From the NCBI GenBank assembly GCA_016792665.1, contig JAEUKJ010000265.1, forward strand, positions 1 to 38,869: DNA of 38,869 bases, written 5' to 3'. Shown one piece after another: positions 1 to 7,252 of this stretch. Within the stretch, counting starts at the first letter, position 1; each line of letters begins with the position of its first letter. The notes beneath the pieces were generated by a model. The model ran no database searches and had not been told where the DNA came from. It saw nothing but the letters and a program-made list of their open reading frames with translations. The position numbers were made by a program, and so were the translations under genes. The stretch comes from Deltaproteobacteria bacterium (GTDB taxonomy: Bacteria > Myxococcota_A > UBA9042 > PHBI01).

Positions 1-156
1 GCCCCGGTTGCTGCGGGGCTCGCGGCGACCTACGTCACGAACAACACGGTGACCGCGGGCAGCGGCGCTGCGGGCACGGGTGGGCCGGGCGGAACGAGCC
101 TCGGCAACGTCGGCCCGAGCGGCGGGGCCGGCCTCCTTCGCACGACGAGCTACTGA
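1..156 (+). CDS. C-terminal end of a Gly/Ala/Thr-rich protein (5' truncated by window)
   Basis: Frame 1 is open from the window edge to a TGA at 154-156, giving 51 residues rich in Gly, Ala, Thr and Ser (for example TVTAGSGAAGTGGPGG) and ending in Thr-Thr-Ser-Tyr. Low-complexity glycine-rich tails of this kind are common in secreted or surface proteins of Myxococcota, but nothing here shows a domain or function. Its stop overlaps by 7 bp the stop of the convergent lipoprotein gene, so there is no intergenic space for a terminator. The small size of the visible part limits confidence; it could be chance open frame, though the convergent packing fits a real gene. Confidence 0.45.
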   Translation, partial: APVAAGLAATYVTNNTVTAGSGAAGTGGPGGTSLGNVGPSGGAGLLRTTSY

Positions 157-1802
157 CTCGGGGCACGCTCTTCGAGGGCGCACTCGAATCCGCCGTTCGA
201 GTTGAGCGATAGGATGACTTCGCGGCACTCGGTTGCACTGGTCAGCGTCAGGTCGAAACCCGCCGGGCCCTCGCAGTGCTGGAGCGTGACAATGATCGCT
301 CGCGAATCTCGATCACGCCCAATTCCGTAGGCCCGTCCGTGGTGACCCAGATACCAGTCCAGTGTCCCATTCATGTCGAAGCGTCCAATGCTGCTGCCAA
401 TCCGTCCCACATATGGGTTCACGTCGCCGATGACATTCGACGCAATGACACCGTCTCGCCCATCTTCGAGCAGCGCGCGCTCCGCGTATCGCGCGCTGAA
501 GAGCACGCCGTCCCCGTCACTCTCGAGCGCGACCACGGAACTCCCGTCTTTGTGGAGCGGTACGATAGCGCGGACCCACGCGAGATGGCCGTCGGGATTG
601 TACATCACCAGGAAGCCATCCCCAGACGAGCCGACCTCGGGGCGATCGAGGCTATAGAGGCCACTGGCGACATACCGCCGAGAACTCGCCCCGGTTCCGA
701 AGGTCGCCTCACGGACGTGCATCTCGCCACCGACTGCGACATGACCTGAGGGTAGCATCTGAATTCTGCCGGCATCCAAGGAGCGAAAGTCGAGGTCCGG
801 ACTTCGGTAGAGCGCCTCCATCCAAAGGAGTGTGCCATCGACGTCGAGTCTCGCCACCGCATTGATACCCGGACCCTCGAGGGCGAGGCTCTTGCCCTTG
901 CTCTTGACTGACAAGTTCCCATCCGCACGGAGATACAGCGCTACACCTTGCTGGTCGGCGGCGAGGCTCAGCACGGTCCCCTGGTACTCCGCGGCCCAGG
1001 CGAGGTCGCCATCCGCGTTCATCGTCACGATGTGCGTCGACGTATAGCCAACGAGGTGCCCCTGCGGGTCGCGACGGAATGCCGGTGCGATGACTCGCCG
1101 AGCATCCACGACGACACCATCCGTAGAGACCCTGAAGACGCAGTGGTCCCGCTCGGCAGGTGATTCGGGGAACTCGACTTCGTGAACACCGATGGTGACC
1201 TCCGCGCCGCACGATGAACCGAGCAAGGCGGTTCCGTCGGGGTCGAGGTCGATCAACCATGGGCCTTGGTTCGTGGCCCACATTGTCGAGTTGCCACGCC
1301 TCTCGATGGCCATCACCCCGAGAAAGCCCGCGTCGTAGGAGATTGCTGCCGCATCAATGAGGAGTCGCGTCCCCGGTCCAGGAAGGTTGCCGCGGAGCGG
1401 ATAGATCCAGTCGTAGCCGATGTCGCTCCGAAGGCGGCCCGGCGCGCACTGTCCCGCGGAGCACATGTCGTTCTCGGTGCAGGCGTCGTGGTCATCGCAG
1501 GGCGTCCCCGTCTGGGAGGTCCATGCGGTCCCGCTGACGCACGACTCGCAGCGGTTCGATGGGTTGAAGTCGCCGGGGTCGAAGCACTGCCCGCCGATCT
1601 CGCAAGCCGAGCCCGGACACTGCGCGACCGAGACCTCGGTGTCTCCCCCGGCGTCGATGTCGGCCCGCGTTTCGGCATCGTCGGCGGTGTCGGACCCGAC
1701 GTCGGCGGTGTCCTGGGCGACGTCGCCGACCGGATCTGGAAAGCAGGCAGACAGTCCGATAGACCAAGAAAGCAAGGCTAGCGAGGCGCATTGGCAACGC
1801 AT
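150..1802 (-). CDS. Surface lipoprotein with Asp-rich linker and SBBP-like beta-propeller region
   Basis: The start is set at the ATG whose reverse strand carries AGGAG seven bases upstream, giving 550 residues. The N-terminus is a lipoprotein signal peptide ending in a lipobox (GLSAC). Next comes an Asp/Thr/Glu-rich linker (about residues 25-58) typical of myxobacterial outer-surface lipoproteins. A Cys-rich stretch follows (CDDHDACTENDMCSAGQC, about 115-132), resembling the short disulfide motifs seen in many such proteins. The rest has repeated phrases of the form 'DGFLVMYNPDGHLAWVR' and 'ARLDVDGTLLWMEAL', which match SBBP/beta-propeller blades. Signal, lipobox and repeats are seen directly; the propeller fold and exposure on the outer membrane are inference. 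No ligand or partner can be named. It ends 7 bp inside the convergent gene at the window edge. Confidence 0.8.
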   Translation of the reverse strand: MRCQCASLALLSWSIGLSACFPDPVGDVAQDTADVGSDTADDAETRADIDAGGDTEVSVAQCPGSACEIGGQCFDPGDFNPSNRCESCVSGTAWTSQTGTPCDDHDACTENDMCSAGQCAPGRLRSDIGYDWIYPLRGNLPGPGTRLLIDAAAISYDAGFLGVMAIERRGNSTMWATNQGPWLIDLDPDGTALLGSSCGAEVTIGVHEVEFPESPAERDHCVFRVSTDGVVVDARRVIAPAFRRDPQGHLVGYTSTHIVTMNADGDLAWAAEYQGTVLSLAADQQGVALYLRADGNLSVKSKGKSLALEGPGINAVARLDVDGTLLWMEALYRSPDLDFRSLDAGRIQMLPSGHVAVGGEMHVREATFGTGASSRRYVASGLYSLDRPEVGSSGDGFLVMYNPDGHLAWVRAIVPLHKDGSSVVALESDGDGVLFSARYAERALLEDGRDGVIASNVIGDVNPYVGRIGSSIGRFDMNGTLDWYLGHHGRAYGIGRDRDSRAIIVTLQHCEGPAGFDLTLTSATECREVILSLNSNGGFECALEERAPSQ

Positions 1803-1900
1803 GGTGAGGCTCCTCCCAGGGCCCGACCTTGCCACGTCACCTCACACATGTGAAGGCCCACGAAGCTCTTCGCGGACCAGGTGACGGTATGCCCGTTGCT

Positions 1901-2602
1901 TCACCGGACGAAGCGGCTGAGGCTCGGAGGCGCGACCTCGGGCGGGACCTGGGCTTCGGGGACAGGGGTCGCGGCGACCGACGCGAGTGGCACCACGCCG
2001 GCCCAGGTCGCGCGATAGGGGCTGTCCGGCGCGAGGTCCTCGGGCGCGTCACCGGGCGGGCCGGTCCGGACCTTCACCGAGCCTTCGGCGATCTCCAGGG
2101 CCAGGATGGCGGTCGCGCGCAGCTCCTTGTCGTGGGGCGGTCGCACCTCGGCCGAGCGCCCCCGCACGACGTGGTCGACGATGACCCGCGAGGCGAGCGC
2201 CTTCTCGGTCGGATCGGTGACGACGCGCGCGCACCCGAGCAACACCACCGAGCGATAGTTGGCCGAGTGATAGAAGGCCGAGCGCGCGAGCACGAGCCCG
2301 TCGACCAGCGTCACCGTGAAGCAGAGCGGCACGCCCGCGCCCAGGACCTGCATCATGCGCGAGGCCTGCGAGCCATGCACATACACGGTGTCGTCGCGCC
2401 GCCCGTAGACCGTCGGGATGACCATCGGGCCCTGCTCGGTGGCAAAGCCCACGTGCGCCACGAAGGCCTCGTCGAGGATGGCGTAGGCCGTCGCGCGGTC
2501 GAAGCTGCCGCGCTCGGGATGGCGGCGCAGCGCGGTGCGCTCGGTGGCGGTGAGCTGGCCGAGGGCGTCGAGGGGGACCGTGGGGTCTGCGGAGATCGAC
2601 AT
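1901..2602 (-). CDS. Pyridoxamine 5'-phosphate oxidase-family (NimA-like) flavoprotein
   Basis: This encodes a 233-residue protein of the FMN-binding split-barrel/PNPOx superfamily, NimA-like branch. Typical features are the N-terminal 'RTALRRHPERGSFDRATAY', then 'AHVGFATEQGPMVIPTVYG' (first strands of the barrel), 'VYVHGSQASRMM' and 'VCF-type' strands ('PLCFTVTLVDGLVLAR'). Members bind flavin and reduce or oxidise varied small molecules; the substrate cannot be told from sequence. The start chosen has a GAGG on the coding strand about six bases upstream; a longer open frame starts 51 bases earlier without such a site. The gene is divergent from a MocR/PdxR-type regulator across a 156-bp region with an inverted repeat. 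This is the usual arrangement of a MocR regulator and its target, so control by pyridoxal phosphate status is likely. Confidence 0.85.
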   Translation of the reverse strand: MSISADPTVPLDALGQLTATERTALRRHPERGSFDRATAYAILDEAFVAHVGFATEQGPMVIPTVYGRRDDTVYVHGSQASRMMQVLGAGVPLCFTVTLVDGLVLARSAFYHSANYRSVVLLGCARVVTDPTEKALASRVIVDHVVRGRSAEVRPPHDKELRATAILALEIAEGSVKVRTGPPGDAPEDLAPDSPYRATWAGVVPLASVAATPVPEAQVPPEVAPPSLSRFVR

Positions 2603-2673
2603 GAAAGCCTCACGAGAAAGGCGCGCCCGCGCTCGGCATGCCGCGGCAGGCACGCTCGTAGGGATAGCCGCTC

Positions 2674-2720
2674 ACTGGACTAGCCAGAAGGTCCAGTTCA
2701 GAGAATTCTGCTAGTCCAGT
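2674..2720. promoter_or_regulatory. Probable MocR/PdxR operator: perfect inverted repeat plus extra half-site
   Basis: ACTGGACTAG at 2674-2683 is the exact reverse complement of CTAGTCCAGT at 2711-2720. A third half-site, GTCCAGT, lies between them at 2691-2697 in the same orientation as the right arm. So there are two direct copies and one inverted copy in the intergenic region between the PNPOx-family gene and the MocR regulator. GabR/PdxR-type regulators are known to bind such mixed direct and inverted half-sites. The right arm ends 38 bp before the regulator start codon, placing the operator over both divergent promoters. Confidence 0.75.
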
Positions 2721-2758
2721 CGCACGCCTCGCGCGCGTCGATGCTAAGGTGGTTCGCG

Positions 2759-4267
2759 ATGAAAGGCGCTCGCCCCCTCTCCCGCTGGCAGCTCACCGTA
2801 GATCTCACCGACGGCGAGGGCCCCGTCTACCTCGCCATCGCGCAGGCACTGAGCGACGCCATCCGCGCGGGCCGCCTCGCCCCGGAAGAGCGCCTCCCCG
2901 GCGCGCGCAGCCTGGCCGCCGAGCTCGGCGTGCACCGCAACACCATCGTCGCGGCCTACGACGAGCTCGTGGCCCAGGGCTGGCTCGAGGCGCTGCCCGC
3001 GCGCGGGACCTTCGTGGCGGCGCGGGCGCCGACCGTCCTCGAGGGGAGAGGCGGCTCGCGCTCGACCCCGCGGCGGGCCATCCCACTCGCGCTGCCCGAC
3101 CTGTCCCTCGGTCCGAACGAGCGCGAGCCTGGACCGGTGCGACGGCGTGGACTCATCGCCATGGACGGAGGCACGCCCGACCTGCGCCTGGCGCCCACCA
3201 CGGCCATGGCGCGCGCCTACCGTCGGGCCGTGCGCAGCCCCGAGCACCTGGCCTACGGCGACGCGCGCGGCCACCCGCGACTCCGCGCGGCCCTTGCGAC
3301 CATGCTCGCGCAGGCCCGCGGGCTCGCGGTGGACGCCAACGGGCTGCTCGTCACGCGCGGCAGCCAGAGCGCGCTGGACCTCGTGGCGCGCGCCCTGGTC
3401 CGCCCCGGCGATCGCGTCGCGGTCGAGGCCCTCGGCTACGCGCCGGCCCGCGCGGTCTTCCGGATGGCAGGCGCGACGCTGGTGCCGATCCCGGTGGATG
3501 CCCACGGCCTCGACGTCGAGGCCCTCGGCCGCGCCCTGGCCGACGGCCCCATCCGCGCGGTCTACCTCACGCCCCACCACCACTACCCGACCACCGTGAC
3601 ACTGTCGCCGTGGCGCCGCGAGGAGCTCCTCCGCCTCGCCGCGCGCGCCCGCCCGCCGATGGTCCTCATCGAGGACGACTACGACCACGAGTTCCACTAC
3701 CGCGGCCGCCCCATCGTGCCACTGAAGGCGCGCGACCCGCACGGCCTCGTCGTCTACGTCGGGACCCTCTCGAAGCTGCTCGCACCAGGCCTCAGGCTGG
3801 GCTACGCCGTCGCCCCACCCGAGCTCGCCGCGGCCATGCTCACCATCCGCGAGCTCAGCGACCGCCAGGGCGACCCGGCCATCGAGGCCGCCGTCGCCGA
3901 GCTGTTCGAGGACGGCGAGCTGCAACGCCACGCGCGGCGCATGAAGAAGGCCTATGCCGAGCGCCGCGACGTCCTGCTCACGGCCCTCGCGGACGAGCTC
4001 GGCGACGTCCTGGACGTCACGCCCTCGGCCGGCGGCATGGCGCTGTGGACCACCGTGCGCTCACCCTGGGCGGCCCACACCGAGGCCTGGGCAGCGCGCG
4101 CCGTGGAGCTCGGCGTGCGCGTCGCCACCGGGCGCGAGTTCGGCCTCGACGGCGCGCCCCTGCCCCACTTCCGCATCGGCTTCGCCATGGCCAGCCCCGA
4201 CGAGCTGCGCCTCGGCGTGAAGCGCCTGCGACGGGCCCTGGCTTACTTCGATACTCATCGAAGATAG
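2759..4267 (+). CDS. MocR-family (PdxR-like) transcriptional regulator, GntR HTH plus aminotransferase domain
   Basis: The protein has an N-terminal winged helix of GntR type (about residues 20-85: 'GPVYLAIAQALSDAIRAGRL', 'LPGARSLAAELGVHRNTIVAAY'). After a linker it carries a fold-type I aminotransferase domain (about 120-495). The expected PLP lysine lies in 'VYVGTLSKLLAPGLRLGY', and the aspartate of 'LIEDDYDHEFHYRG' is also present. MocR regulators sense PLP or an amino compound bound to PLP and repress or activate a neighbouring gene. The ATG at 2759 is preferred because AAGGTGG lies seven bases upstream; the ATG 18 bases earlier has no ribosome site. The gene is divergent from the PNPOx-family gene and shares the inverted-repeat region with it, so autoregulation together with control of that gene is the natural reading. 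Which PLP-related compound it senses is not visible. Confidence 0.92.
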   Translation: MKGARPLSRWQLTVDLTDGEGPVYLAIAQALSDAIRAGRLAPEERLPGARSLAAELGVHRNTIVAAYDELVAQGWLEALPARGTFVAARAPTVLEGRGGSRSTPRRAIPLALPDLSLGPNEREPGPVRRRGLIAMDGGTPDLRLAPTTAMARAYRRAVRSPEHLAYGDARGHPRLRAALATMLAQARGLAVDANGLLVTRGSQSALDLVARALVRPGDRVAVEALGYAPARAVFRMAGATLVPIPVDAHGLDVEALGRALADGPIRAVYLTPHHHYPTTVTLSPWRREELLRLAARARPPMVLIEDDYDHEFHYRGRPIVPLKARDPHGLVVYVGTLSKLLAPGLRLGYAVAPPELAAAMLTIRELSDRQGDPAIEAAVAELFEDGELQRHARRMKKAYAERRDVLLTALADELGDVLDVTPSAGGMALWTTVRSPWAAHTEAWAARAVELGVRVATGREFGLDGAPLPHFRIGFAMASPDELRLGVKRLRRALAYFDTHRR

Positions 4268-4303
4268 ACAGGCATCGAAGTATAAGTTAGACGTCCATCG
4301 AAG
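4246..4303. promoter_or_regulatory. ATCGAAG dyad and three direct repeats upstream of the ArsR-family gene
   Basis: CATCGAAG occurs three times in direct orientation (4256-4263, 4273-4280, 4296-4303). The first is paired with an inverted CTTCGAT at 4246-4252, forming a 7-bp dyad with a 4-bp spacer. The block begins inside the last codons of the MocR gene and ends 58 bp before the ArsR-family start. ArsR/SmtB repressors bind imperfect palindromes over their own promoters, so this is a candidate autoregulatory operator; the assignment is inference. Confidence 0.5.
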
Positions 4304-4361
4304 AATGCCGACGGCGGGCGAACCTCTCGATCCGCTGTGCCGGCACTCCAAGGAGTGGACC

Positions 4362-4937
4362 ATGAAGACCGAAGAGCTCGATACCCTTGTGCAATTCTTG
4401 AAGGGTCTGGCCGACCCGAGCCGGCTGCGCTTGCTGGGCCTCCTCGCCAACGGCGAGCAGAGCGTCAGCGCCCTGGCGGAGGCGCTGGCCCTGAAAGAGC
4501 CGACCGTCTCGCATCACCTGGCGCGCTTGCACGCCATCGGTCTCGTGAGCTTTCGGGCCGCGGGCACGACCCGCTTCTACGCCCTCGAGAGCGACGCCCT
4601 GCACCGCGTCAGCAAGGACCTGTTCACGGTCGCCAAGGTGGCCTCGATCGCCGACAACGTGGCCGCCGAGCAGTGGGAGCGAAAGGTCCTGGAGACCTAC
4701 TTCGAGGGCGAGCGCCTGACCTCGATCCCGACGACGCGCAAGAAGCGCAACGTGATCCTCGACTACCTCGCAACCCACTTCATCCCGGGCGAGCGCTACC
4801 CCGAGGCCAAGGTCAACGCCGTCATCAAGCGCCATCACGACGACACGGCGACACTCCGCCGCGAGCTGACGATGACGGGCCTCATGGCGCGCGAAGGCGG
4901 CGTCTACTGGCGCACCGACAAGGCCAAGGCGACCTGA
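4362..4937 (+). CDS. ArsR-type regulator fused to a DUF2087 domain
   Basis: This encodes a 191-residue protein. Residues about 5-80 form an ArsR-type winged helix ('FLKGLADPSRLRLLGLLANG', 'ALKEPTVSHHLARLHAIGLV'). The C-terminal part ('RKKRNVILDYLATHFIPGERY', 'EAKVNAVIKRHHDD', 'RRELTMTGLMAREGGVYWR') matches DUF2087, a domain often found behind such HTH modules. No metal-binding Cys pair of the classical ArsR alpha-3 type is visible, so sensing of arsenite or cadmium is not supported; DUF2087 may be the sensing part. The start has AGGAG six bases upstream; an ATG 57 bases earlier lacks this. A run of ATCGAAG repeats precedes it. It converges on a metallophosphoesterase gene, and no co-transcribed target is evident. 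Confidence 0.85.
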   Translation: MKTEELDTLVQFLKGLADPSRLRLLGLLANGEQSVSALAEALALKEPTVSHHLARLHAIGLVSFRAAGTTRFYALESDALHRVSKDLFTVAKVASIADNVAAEQWERKVLETYFEGERLTSIPTTRKKRNVILDYLATHFIPGERYPEAKVNAVIKRHHDDTATLRRELTMTGLMAREGGVYWRTDKAKAT

Positions 4938-4947
4938 CACGCGGGGG

Positions 4948-5043
4948 CTCAGCCCTCGCGCGGGGCGCGGAAGATGCGTTTCCTGCGAGCACGCGAGCCT
5001 GGACTCAGCCCTCGCGCGGGGCGCGGAAGATGCGTTTCCTGCG
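4948..5043. repeat. 40-bp direct duplication of a gene 3' end
   Basis: A 40-bp sequence at 4948-4987 is repeated without mismatch at 5004-5043 (period 56). The right copy encodes the last 13 residues of the metallophosphoesterase plus its stop; the left copy is an orphan of the same coding end, including an in-frame stop. It fills the space between the convergent ArsR-family and phosphoesterase genes. Confidence 0.9.
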
Positions 5044-5931
5044 GGCGAGGAAGCGGGCGTGGGCCTGGGCCTTGGCGAGGTCTTCGGCGACCTGGCGCGG
5101 CGGGTTCAGGGGACGCTGCTCGGTGTGGTGCTCGTCGAGGTCGCCCGGGCTCGCCCCGAGCTCGAAGAGGGCGACCTCTCGGTTGCCGCGATCACCAAGC
5201 CTGAGCGGCACGACCGCGGCCCCGATGCCGGCCCCGACGTAGACCGCGCCGTGGTCTGCGCGGACCTCGGCCTTCCGGGCCCCGTAGAGGCCGTGGATGT
5301 AGCGGTGGCCGCCGATCTTGCCGAGGGTCAGCTCGTTCAAGCGCGCGACCGTGAGCTGGCCGCCGTGGGTGTGGCCGGACAGGACGAAGGGGACGCCGGC
5401 CGCCCAGAGGCCGTCGGCTTCCTCGGCGATGTGCGAGAGGCCGAGCGTCGGCAGCTTGCGCGAGGCGCCGCGCAAGGCCTTGGTGCGGTCGGCGTGGCCG
5501 GTATAGGCGTCGTCCAGGCCGACGATCTGGAGCTTCTGCCCGCGGACATCGATGACCGTGCTCTGGTTGGACAAGAGCTCGACCCCGCCGCGCTTCAAGG
5601 CCGTCTTCACGCCCTGGGCCCCGGCCCAGTAGTCGTGGTTGCCGAGCACGGCGAAGACCGGCGCGTCGATGCGCTTCATAAGCGCCGTGAGGTCTTCGAG
5701 GAAGGCGTGAGAATGACACACGAAGTCGCCAGTGATGACGACCAGGTCGGGGCGCTCGCGCAGCGCGATCTCGATGGCCGCGAGCTGCACCTTCATCGGG
5801 GTCACGAGGCCGACGTGGAGGTCGGTCAGGTGGGCGACGCGGATCGGCGAGGCCAGGGCGTCCGAGTAGAGGGCACTCCCAGCGAAGCGCCTCAGCCTGA
5901 TTCCGTGTCGCTCCGTGGTGGTTCCCATCAT
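5005..5931 (-). CDS. Calcineurin-like metallophosphoesterase (YkuE/YaeI type)
   Basis: All five blocks of the calcineurin-like phosphoesterase fold are present: 'HLTDLHVG', 'VVITGDFV', 'VLGNHDYWAG', 'LGLSHIAEEAD' and 'VLSGHTHGGQ'. They supply the Asp, His and Asn ligands of the two metal ions. Relatives such as YkuE are peripheral membrane phosphoesterases and some members hydrolyse UDP-diacylglucosamine or lipid pyrophosphates; the substrate here is unknown. I set the start at a Met shortly before the conserved part (308 residues). Upstream in-frame Met codons exist and no convincing ribosome site picks between them, so the N-terminus is uncertain. The C-terminal coding end has been duplicated just downstream. 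The gene is divergent from the radical SAM gene across about 245 bp. Confidence 0.85.
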   Translation of the reverse strand: MMGTTTERHGIRLRRFAGSALYSDALASPIRVAHLTDLHVGLVTPMKVQLAAIEIALRERPDLVVITGDFVCHSHAFLEDLTALMKRIDAPVFAVLGNHDYWAGAQGVKTALKRGGVELLSNQSTVIDVRGQKLQIVGLDDAYTGHADRTKALRGASRKLPTLGLSHIAEEADGLWAAGVPFVLSGHTHGGQLTVARLNELTLGKIGGHRYIHGLYGARKAEVRADHGAVYVGAGIGAAVVPLRLGDRGNREVALFELGASPGDLDEHHTEQRPLNPPRQVAEDLAKAQAHARFLARRKRIFRAPREG

Positions 5932-6145
5932 CGTGTCGATCGCCGCCGTCCGTCGTGATCTCGAAAGGCCCCGAGAGAACTCGCCAGGCCCGCCGACTCC
6001 CCCGTGGTGGAGTCTAGTCACCGCCATCGACCGTCGCGAGGGCGGAGACGAGGAAATCCCCACGGACTGAAACTCGGGAGGCCCCCAGGGCGTTCACCGC
6101 GCGCCACGGTATTGCAGCGGCGGCGCGAGGAAGACGCGACGTTGA

Positions 6146-6162
6146 CTGAACGCATTTTCAGT
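6146..6162 (+). promoter_or_regulatory. LexA-like box before the SplB-like gene
   Basis: CTGAACGCATTTTCAGT at 6146-6162 contains the inverted repeat ACTGAA-N6-TTCAGT (6145-6162). The Myxococcus LexA box, as I recall it (CTRHAMRYBYGTTCAGS), is matched at 14 of 17 positions. The box overlaps a possible -35 element TTGACT (6142-6147) and lies 14 bp before the start codon, a position from which a repressor would block transcription. The downstream gene belongs to a DNA-photoproduct-lyase-like family, which fits SOS control. The match is by eye. Confidence 0.5.
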
Positions 6163-6176
6163 GTCACTTTGGCGCG

Positions 6177-7241
6177 ATGGAACCCGATCGCCCGCTCTCG
6201 ACGCGCGCCGCGCTGCGCCAGGTGATGAACCCGCCGAACCCTTGGATCTCGACCGTGGTCGAACATCTCGGCCCGCCGCCCGAGGCCGCGCTCGAGGTCT
6301 TCTTCGACAGCTCGAGGCAAGCGCTCTCGAAGAACGACAGCCCCGACATCCCCTTCACGTGGAGCGTGAACCCCTACCGCGGCTGCTACCACGGCTGCGC
6401 CTATTGCTACGCGCGCCCGACGCACCAGTACCTCGACTTCGGGGCGGGCACCGACTTCGAGCGCAAGCTCGTCGTGAAGCGCGAGGTCGCGACGCTGTTG
6501 CGCGACGCCTTCGAGCACCCGCGCTGGCGCGGCGAGCTGGTCGTCTTCTCGGGCAACACCGACTGCTACCAGCCGCTCGAGGCGACCTGGCAGCTCACGC
6601 GCCAGTGCCTGCAAGTGTGCCTGGCGTATCGGAATCCGGTCGGCATCATCACGAAGTCGACCCTCATCGAGCGCGACCTCGAGCTCTTGAGCGAGCTCGC
6701 GCGCGAGACCTTCCTGACGGTGACCGTGAGCTTGCCGTTCCGGGACGCCGACGTGGCGCGCGCGATGGAGCCGTACGTGCCCACGCCCGAGCGTCGCCTG
6801 AAGACGATCGAGCGGCTCGCCAAGGCCGGCATCGCGGTCGGCATCAACGTGGCGCCGCTCATCCCGGGCTTGAACGATCAAGACGTCGAGCGCGTGCTCG
6901 GCGACGCGCGGTCCGCGGGCGCGGTCTACGCGAACCGGACCATGCTGCGCCTGCCGGGCCCGGTGAAAGAGGTCTTCGAGCATCGCCTGCGGATGCTCCT
7001 GCCGCTGCGCGCCGACAAGGTCATGAACCAGATCCGCGAAGCGCGCGATGGGCAGCTCAACGAGTCGCGCTTTGGCGACCGCATGCGCGGCAGCGGGCCG
7101 CGCTGGCGCATGATCGACGACCTCTTCAAGAGCGCGTGGACGCGCTATGGCTACAGCCCGATGCCCGAGCCGCCCCCGCTGGGGCAGGTCCCCTTCCGAC
7201 GCCCGGAGCGTCCGCGCGCCCAGCTCGAGCTGTTCGGCTGA
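6177..7241 (+). CDS. SplB-like (PA0069-type) radical SAM protein
   Basis: This encodes 354 residues. The 'GCYHGCAYCYARP' block holds the CxxxCxxC motif of radical SAM enzymes (about residues 70-80) and follows 'WSVNPYRG', a signature of the SplB/PA0069 branch. 'VFSGNTDCYQPLEATWQLTR', 'PVGIITKSTL' and 'VGINVAPLIPGLND' complete the barrel. Spore photoproduct lyase repairs a UV thymine dimer by radical chemistry; the role of the PA0069-like branch, common in non-sporulating bacteria, is not established, and the usual SplB catalytic cysteine cannot be assigned with certainty here. No clear ribosome site is seen before the ATG. The LexA-like box just upstream suggests induction after DNA damage. 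It converges on the site-2 protease gene with an 11-bp gap. Confidence 0.88.
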   Translation: MEPDRPLSTRAALRQVMNPPNPWISTVVEHLGPPPEAALEVFFDSSRQALSKNDSPDIPFTWSVNPYRGCYHGCAYCYARPTHQYLDFGAGTDFERKLVVKREVATLLRDAFEHPRWRGELVVFSGNTDCYQPLEATWQLTRQCLQVCLAYRNPVGIITKSTLIERDLELLSELARETFLTVTVSLPFRDADVARAMEPYVPTPERRLKTIERLAKAGIAVGINVAPLIPGLNDQDVERVLGDARSAGAVYANRTMLRLPGPVKEVFEHRLRMLLPLRADKVMNQIREARDGQLNESRFGDRMRGSGPRWRMIDDLFKSAWTRYGYSPMPEPPPLGQVPFRRPERPRAQLELFG

Positions 7242-7252
7242 GGTTTCCGGCT

